From NCBI RefSeq assembly GCF_028201475.1, contig NZ_CP116383.1, positions 2,790,001 to 2,854,000 of the forward strand: a DNA stretch of 64,000 bases, written 5' to 3'. Position 1 is the stretch's first letter, and each line of letters starts with the position of its first letter. The DNA is from Vibrio sp. SCSIO 43137 (GTDB taxonomy: Bacteria; Pseudomonadota; Gammaproteobacteria; Enterobacterales; Vibrionaceae). The notes beneath the pieces are model-generated. The model was given only the letters and a program-made list of their open reading frames with translations. It was not told the DNA's origin and ran no database searches. Shown here one piece after another: positions 60,750 to 64,000 of the stretch. A program made the translations under genes and the position numbers.

Positions 60750-62180
60750 TTAACCTTTACCGCCCTGAATTGCTTTAATGATTTCAGTGGTAGAGACACC
60801 TTCTTCAAAGTTAAGCACTTTAACTTCTCCACCTGCAGCAATCACCTCTTTACCGCCGGCAATCTCTTCCGGTTTATAATCGCCACCTTTTACTAACAAG
60901 CTTGGAAGCACTTCAGAGATCAGTCTCTGTGGTGTATCTTCACCAAAAGGAACCACCCAGTCGACAGCACCTAATCCGGCCAGTACCGCCATACGTCTGT
61001 CAGTAGGGTTCACCGGACGCCCCGGCCCTTTCAGACGCTTTACAGACTCATCTGTATTAACTGCAACAATCAGTCGGTCACCCAGCTCTGCCGCGTGGTT
61101 AAGATAAGAGACATGACCGGCGTGCAGGATATCAAAGCATCCATTGGTCATCACCACCTTCTCTCCCTTAGAGCGGGCCTTCTTAACCGCCTCGATCAGG
61201 GCACTTTCGGAGATAACGCCGTAGTCGGTATCCTGACTGCCATGAATCGCTTCTGCCAGTTCGATAGTTGACAGGGTCGACGTACCCAGTTTTCCGACCA
61301 CGACACCAGCAGCGGCATTCGCCAGAGCACACGCTTCATCGAGAGGCTTACCGGCCGCTACAGAAGCAGCCAGTACCGAGATCACCGTATCACCGGCACC
61401 GGTTACATCAAACACCTCTTTTGCCAGAGTCGGCAGATGGAAAGGTTCTTCTCCCTTACGCAGCAGGGTCATACCGTGTTCACTGCGGGTGACCAGCAGG
61501 GCATCAAAGTCATAGCGTTCAATCAGCTCCAGACCTTTCTCCACCAACTCCTGCTCATCTTTTACTTTGCCGACAACCAACTCAAATTCAGCCATATTCG
61601 GTGTAAGTAGTGTTGCACCACGGTAACGTTCGAAGTCAGCTCCTTTAGGATCGATAAATACCGGAACACCTGCTTTTCTGGCTTTTTGGATCAATTGCTG
61701 AACATGCTCAAGGGCACCTTTGGCATAGTCAGAAAGAACAACAGATTTAACCTGAGGCAGAGCGGCTTCCATCTTATTAAGGATCAACTCTGGGTTGGTA
61801 CCTTCAAACTTATCTTCAAAATCAAGACGAATCAGCTGCTGTCCGCGACTCATTACTCTGAGTTTGGTAATAGTCGGATAATCTTTCAGGGCGACAAAAT
61901 CGCAGTTCACCTTCAGTGAACTCAGGGTGTCAGTCAACACCTGTGCAGGTTCATCTTCACCAACCAAACCAACTACCGTCACACCGCCCCCCAGGGCAGC
62001 AATATTCATCGCTACGTTTGCCGCACCACCCGGACGCTCTTCGTTGTCTTCTACTTTAACAACAGGGACCGGCGCTTCTGGTGATATCCGCCCGGTAGGA
62101 CCATACCAGTAACGATCCAGCATCACATCGCCAACAATAAGTACACCCGACTGGCTGTAATCCGGCAGTATCGGTTTCAT
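60750..62180 (-). CDS. hldE: Bifunctional heptose 7-phosphate kinase / heptose 1-phosphate adenylyltransferase
   Basis: 476 aa. Makes ADP-heptose for the LPS inner core. The ribokinase-like kinase domain (1 to about 315) has [18 protein letters not shown] start and DVTGAGDT near 263. The cytidylyltransferase-like domain (about 340-476) has [16 protein letters not shown] and ends with [10 protein letters not shown]. The frame is open 17 codons further up, but ATG 62180 follows GGAGATA and gives the family start MKPILPDY. Next to glnE, as in enterics and vibrios. Confidence 0.97.
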   Translation of the reverse strand: MKPILPDYSQSGVLIVGDVMLDRYWYGPTGRISPEAPVPVVKVEDNEERPGGAANVAMNIAALGGGVTVVGLVGEDEPAQVLTDTLSSLKVNCDFVALKDYPTITKLRVMSRGQQLIRLDFEDKFEGTNPELILNKMEAALPQVKSVVLSDYAKGALEHVQQLIQKARKAGVPVFIDPKGADFERYRGATLLTPNMAEFELVVGKVKDEQELVEKGLELIERYDFDALLVTRSEHGMTLLRKGEEPFHLPTLAKEVFDVTGAGDTVISVLAASVAAGKPLDEACALANAAAGVVVGKLGTSTLSTIELAEAIHGSQDTDYGVISESALIEAVKKARSKGEKVVMTNGCFDILHAGHVSYLNHAAELGDRLIVAVNTDESVKRLKGPGRPVNPTDRRMAVLAGLGAVDWVVPFGEDTPQRLISEVLPSLLVKGGDYKPEEIAGGKEVIAAGGEVKVLNFEEGVSTTEIIKAIQGGKG

Positions 62181-62279
62181 AACTATCTCCAAAAATAAAA
62201 CTGTGCTAATTCTAACAGTTGCTTCTCGCAATCACTATCGACAGCTAAAGATTTCCTGCTTAGTTTTTATCTGAGAAAA

Positions 62280-64000
62280 CTAAGCCAACCATTTATTCCA
62301 TTGTTCCGTCACGTATTCCCGCTCTTCCTTAAAACGCGCCTCATCAACATCTGCATCCTGATTAAGCAGATTCCGATGGTGAATCTCATCACGCAGCCTT
62401 GTATAAGCGTGGTTGAGTTGCTCTTTCTCTTGCTCTGTCACAATCGCCTGCTGCATAAGCGACTCAAAAATACGCACATTATCCGACCAGCGTGTTAAGG
62501 CAGGGTTCCCCTGGCTAAAGCGTAAAACCAAATACTGAGCCAAAAATTCGATATCGGTAATACCGCCCTGATCCTGCTTAAGCATAAAACGCCCGGCTTT
62601 CTTTCCACCAAGGTGATCACGCATCTTCTCACGCATCTCTGTCACCTGTTTTTTCAGGCTCTCGTCTTCCCTTGGCAGGCAAAGCACTTTTTCACGAATG
62701 GCATTGAACGCATCAAAGAATGAGGAATCACCGTAGATAATCCGGGTACGCACCAATGCCTGATGCTCCCATGTCCACGCATCATTTAACTGGTACTCTT
62801 CAAAGGCTTCCACCGGACTAACCAGCAAGCCGGAAGCACCTGACGGACGAAGTCGTGTATCCACTTCATACAAAATACCGGAGGCAGTTCTGGTCGAGAA
62901 AATATGGATAATGCGCTGCGCCAGACGCAGGTAAAACTGCCGGCTATCAATCTCTTTCTTACCCGTGGTATAGCTATGAACCGGACAGTCGTGCATAAAG
63001 ACAATATCAAGGTCTGAATTATAACCCAGCTCCCAGCCACCCACTTTACCGTAACCGACCACGGCAAAGCCTTTTCCTTCCCTGTCCTTAAGATGATCAG
63101 GCTCTCCGAATTTTTCTGTTACCTGCAACCATGCCTGATTAATAACCGCTTCAACAATGGCTTCGGCCAGATAAGTTAAGTGATCACTTACTTTCATTAC
63201 AGGCAGGGCACCGGCAATATCAGCCGCCGCGATTTTCAAGATACAGATCTGCTTAAACTGCCGCAGCGCTTCCATCTGCTGCTCCATATCATCTTCAGGA
63301 ATTCTGGCTAAGAAATCTCTCAGCTCCACACGGTAAGCATCTAAAGCGATAGGGTTATAAAGTTGCTGCGGATCCAGCAGCTCATCCAGAAGAATAGGAT
63401 AACGGCTGAGCTGTTCAGATATCATAGGGCTGGCTGTACAGAGACGGACTAGCTGGCTCAGGGCGGCAGTGTGTTCATCTAGCAATTCCAGATAAGTTGT
63501 ACGGGTCGAGATCCTATGTAGTAGCTGCAATACTCTCGGAAGGCCATATTTGGCATCTTTATTGGCAAATATCGCCTCAAATACCTTAGGCATCAGACGA
63601 TTAAGTACTTCTCTCCCTCTCGGGCCAAGGGTCTTCTTAGCCAAGTCGGCCTTAAACTGAATAATGGTCGCCGCATCATCTTCCGGCTGGCCACTTTGGA
63701 TATCTTCTGTCAAAACGTGTTGAATCACTTCCTGAGAGTGGGCCATATCCCACAGCTCGGAGAAATGTTTATTGACCGGCTTTACCTCTTCTTCTTCATC
63801 TCCGATCAAAGCTTCAAAAATAGTATGAACAGCCGACATACACTCTGCTGTCGCTTCTCTCATTGCCTGCCAGTCTGCAAATCCCATGGCGAAGGCCAGC
63901 TTAAACTGCTCGTCCGGATTATCAGGCAGGGTCTGTGTCTGCTTATCCGCCATTGCCTGTAGCAAGTTCTCCAGCTTTCTCAGAAAACGGTAGCTCTGCT
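62280..64000 (-). CDS. glnE: Glutamine synthetase adenylyltransferase, C-terminal part
   Basis: The 573 C-terminal residues; the start is beyond the right edge (E. coli GlnE is 946 aa). The enzyme adds AMP to, and removes it from, glutamine synthetase in response to PII. Reading into the edge, the frame continues YRFLRKLENLLQAM, matching the end of the N-terminal deadenylylase half. The adenylyltransferase domain has GYGKVGGWELGYNSDLDIVF (about 290 residues before the stop) and DTRLRPSGASG. C-terminal helical domain ends TEQWNKWLA. Followed by a 99-bp gap to the hldE start. Confidence 0.97.
   Translation of the reverse strand, partial: QSYRFLRKLENLLQAMADKQTQTLPDNPDEQFKLAFAMGFADWQAMREATAECMSAVHTIFEALIGDEEEEVKPVNKHFSELWDMAHSQEVIQHVLTEDIQSGQPEDDAATIIQFKADLAKKTLGPRGREVLNRLMPKVFEAIFANKDAKYGLPRVLQLLHRISTRTTYLELLDEHTAALSQLVRLCTASPMISEQLSRYPILLDELLDPQQLYNPIALDAYRVELRDFLARIPEDDMEQQMEALRQFKQICILKIAAADIAGALPVMKVSDHLTYLAEAIVEAVINQAWLQVTEKFGEPDHLKDREGKGFAVVGYGKVGGWELGYNSDLDIVFMHDCPVHSYTTGKKEIDSRQFYLRLAQRIIHIFSTRTASGILYEVDTRLRPSGASGLLVSPVEAFEEYQLNDAWTWEHQALVRTRIIYGDSSFFDAFNAIREKVLCLPREDESLKKQVTEMREKMRDHLGGKKAGRFMLKQDQGGITDIEFLAQYLVLRFSQGNPALTRWSDNVRIFESLMQQAIVTEQEKEQLNHAYTRLRDEIHHRNLLNQDADVDEARFKEEREYVTEQWNKWLA

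Overview
The window is a housekeeping stretch of a Vibrionaceae chromosome, most likely genus Vibrio. The evidence is the gene order (alaS - monofunctional aspartate kinase - csrA - Ser/Arg tRNA cluster; glnE-hldE-tolC; rplM-rpsI-petABC-sspAB), a Na+-translocating oxaloacetate decarboxylase operon, a dcw cluster without ddl, and protein sequences that read as gamma-proteobacterial throughout. I see no phage, insertion sequence, CRISPR array or defence island, and no clear sign of recent gene transfer. About 90% of the window is coding.

Layout. 1-2177: oadGAB (minus strand; oadB is cut by the window edge). 2497-3638: tRNA cluster, transcribed leftwards, with two tRNA-Ser(GCU) and six identical tRNA-Arg(ACG), five of the latter in a 150-bp tandem array. 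3893-9784: csrA, aspartate kinase, alaS, recX and recA, all leftward, with a LexA box at recA. 10032-11495: a modF-like double ABC ATPase on the plus strand. 11571-21821: carB, carA, dapB, mutT, secA and lpxC, leftward; carAB has a strong promoter plus two ArgR-type boxes. 21924-37406: the division and cell-wall (dcw) cluster from rsmH and ftsL down to ftsZ, tightly packed or overlapping, without mraZ and without ddl. 37584-37975: the RNase P RNA gene rnpB, then rsmI. 38969-42464: plus-strand lpoA, yraN, diaA, dolP. 42505-48879: sspB, sspA, petC, petB, petA, rpsI, rplM, zapE, leftward. 49032-52117: zapG, degQ, degS on the plus strand. 52200-59096: parC, parE, yqiA, cpdA, yqiB, nudF, leftward. 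59330-60631: tolC on the plus strand. 60750-64000: hldE and the C-terminal part of glnE, leftward.

How the genes work together. The dominant theme is envelope growth and division: peptidoglycan precursor synthesis (murC-G, mraY, with dapB and the aspartate kinase feeding diaminopimelate), septal synthesis (ftsI, ftsW, ftsL, ftsQ, ftsA, ftsZ, with zapE and zapG), outer-membrane supply (lpxC, hldE, lpoA, dolP, tolC), export (secA) and envelope quality control (degQ, degS). A second theme is information processing: recA/recX, parC/parE, tRNAs, alaS, rnpB, rsmH, rsmI, L13/S9. Energy and nitrogen or pyrimidine metabolism are represented by petABC, oadGAB, carAB and glnE.

I found no previously undescribed system. 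The observations most worth a second look are regulatory or fine-structural: the dyad symmetries at the oadGAB and alaS promoters, a ModF homologue in which one of the two composite ATP sites looks degenerate, the tRNA-Arg tandem array with a possible internal terminator and promoter, tandem ARG boxes abutting the TTG start of carA, the missing mraZ, and a sigma-E-like promoter before degQ. Coordinates given for proteins are those of the start codon I prefer, which in several cases lies inside the longest open frame.
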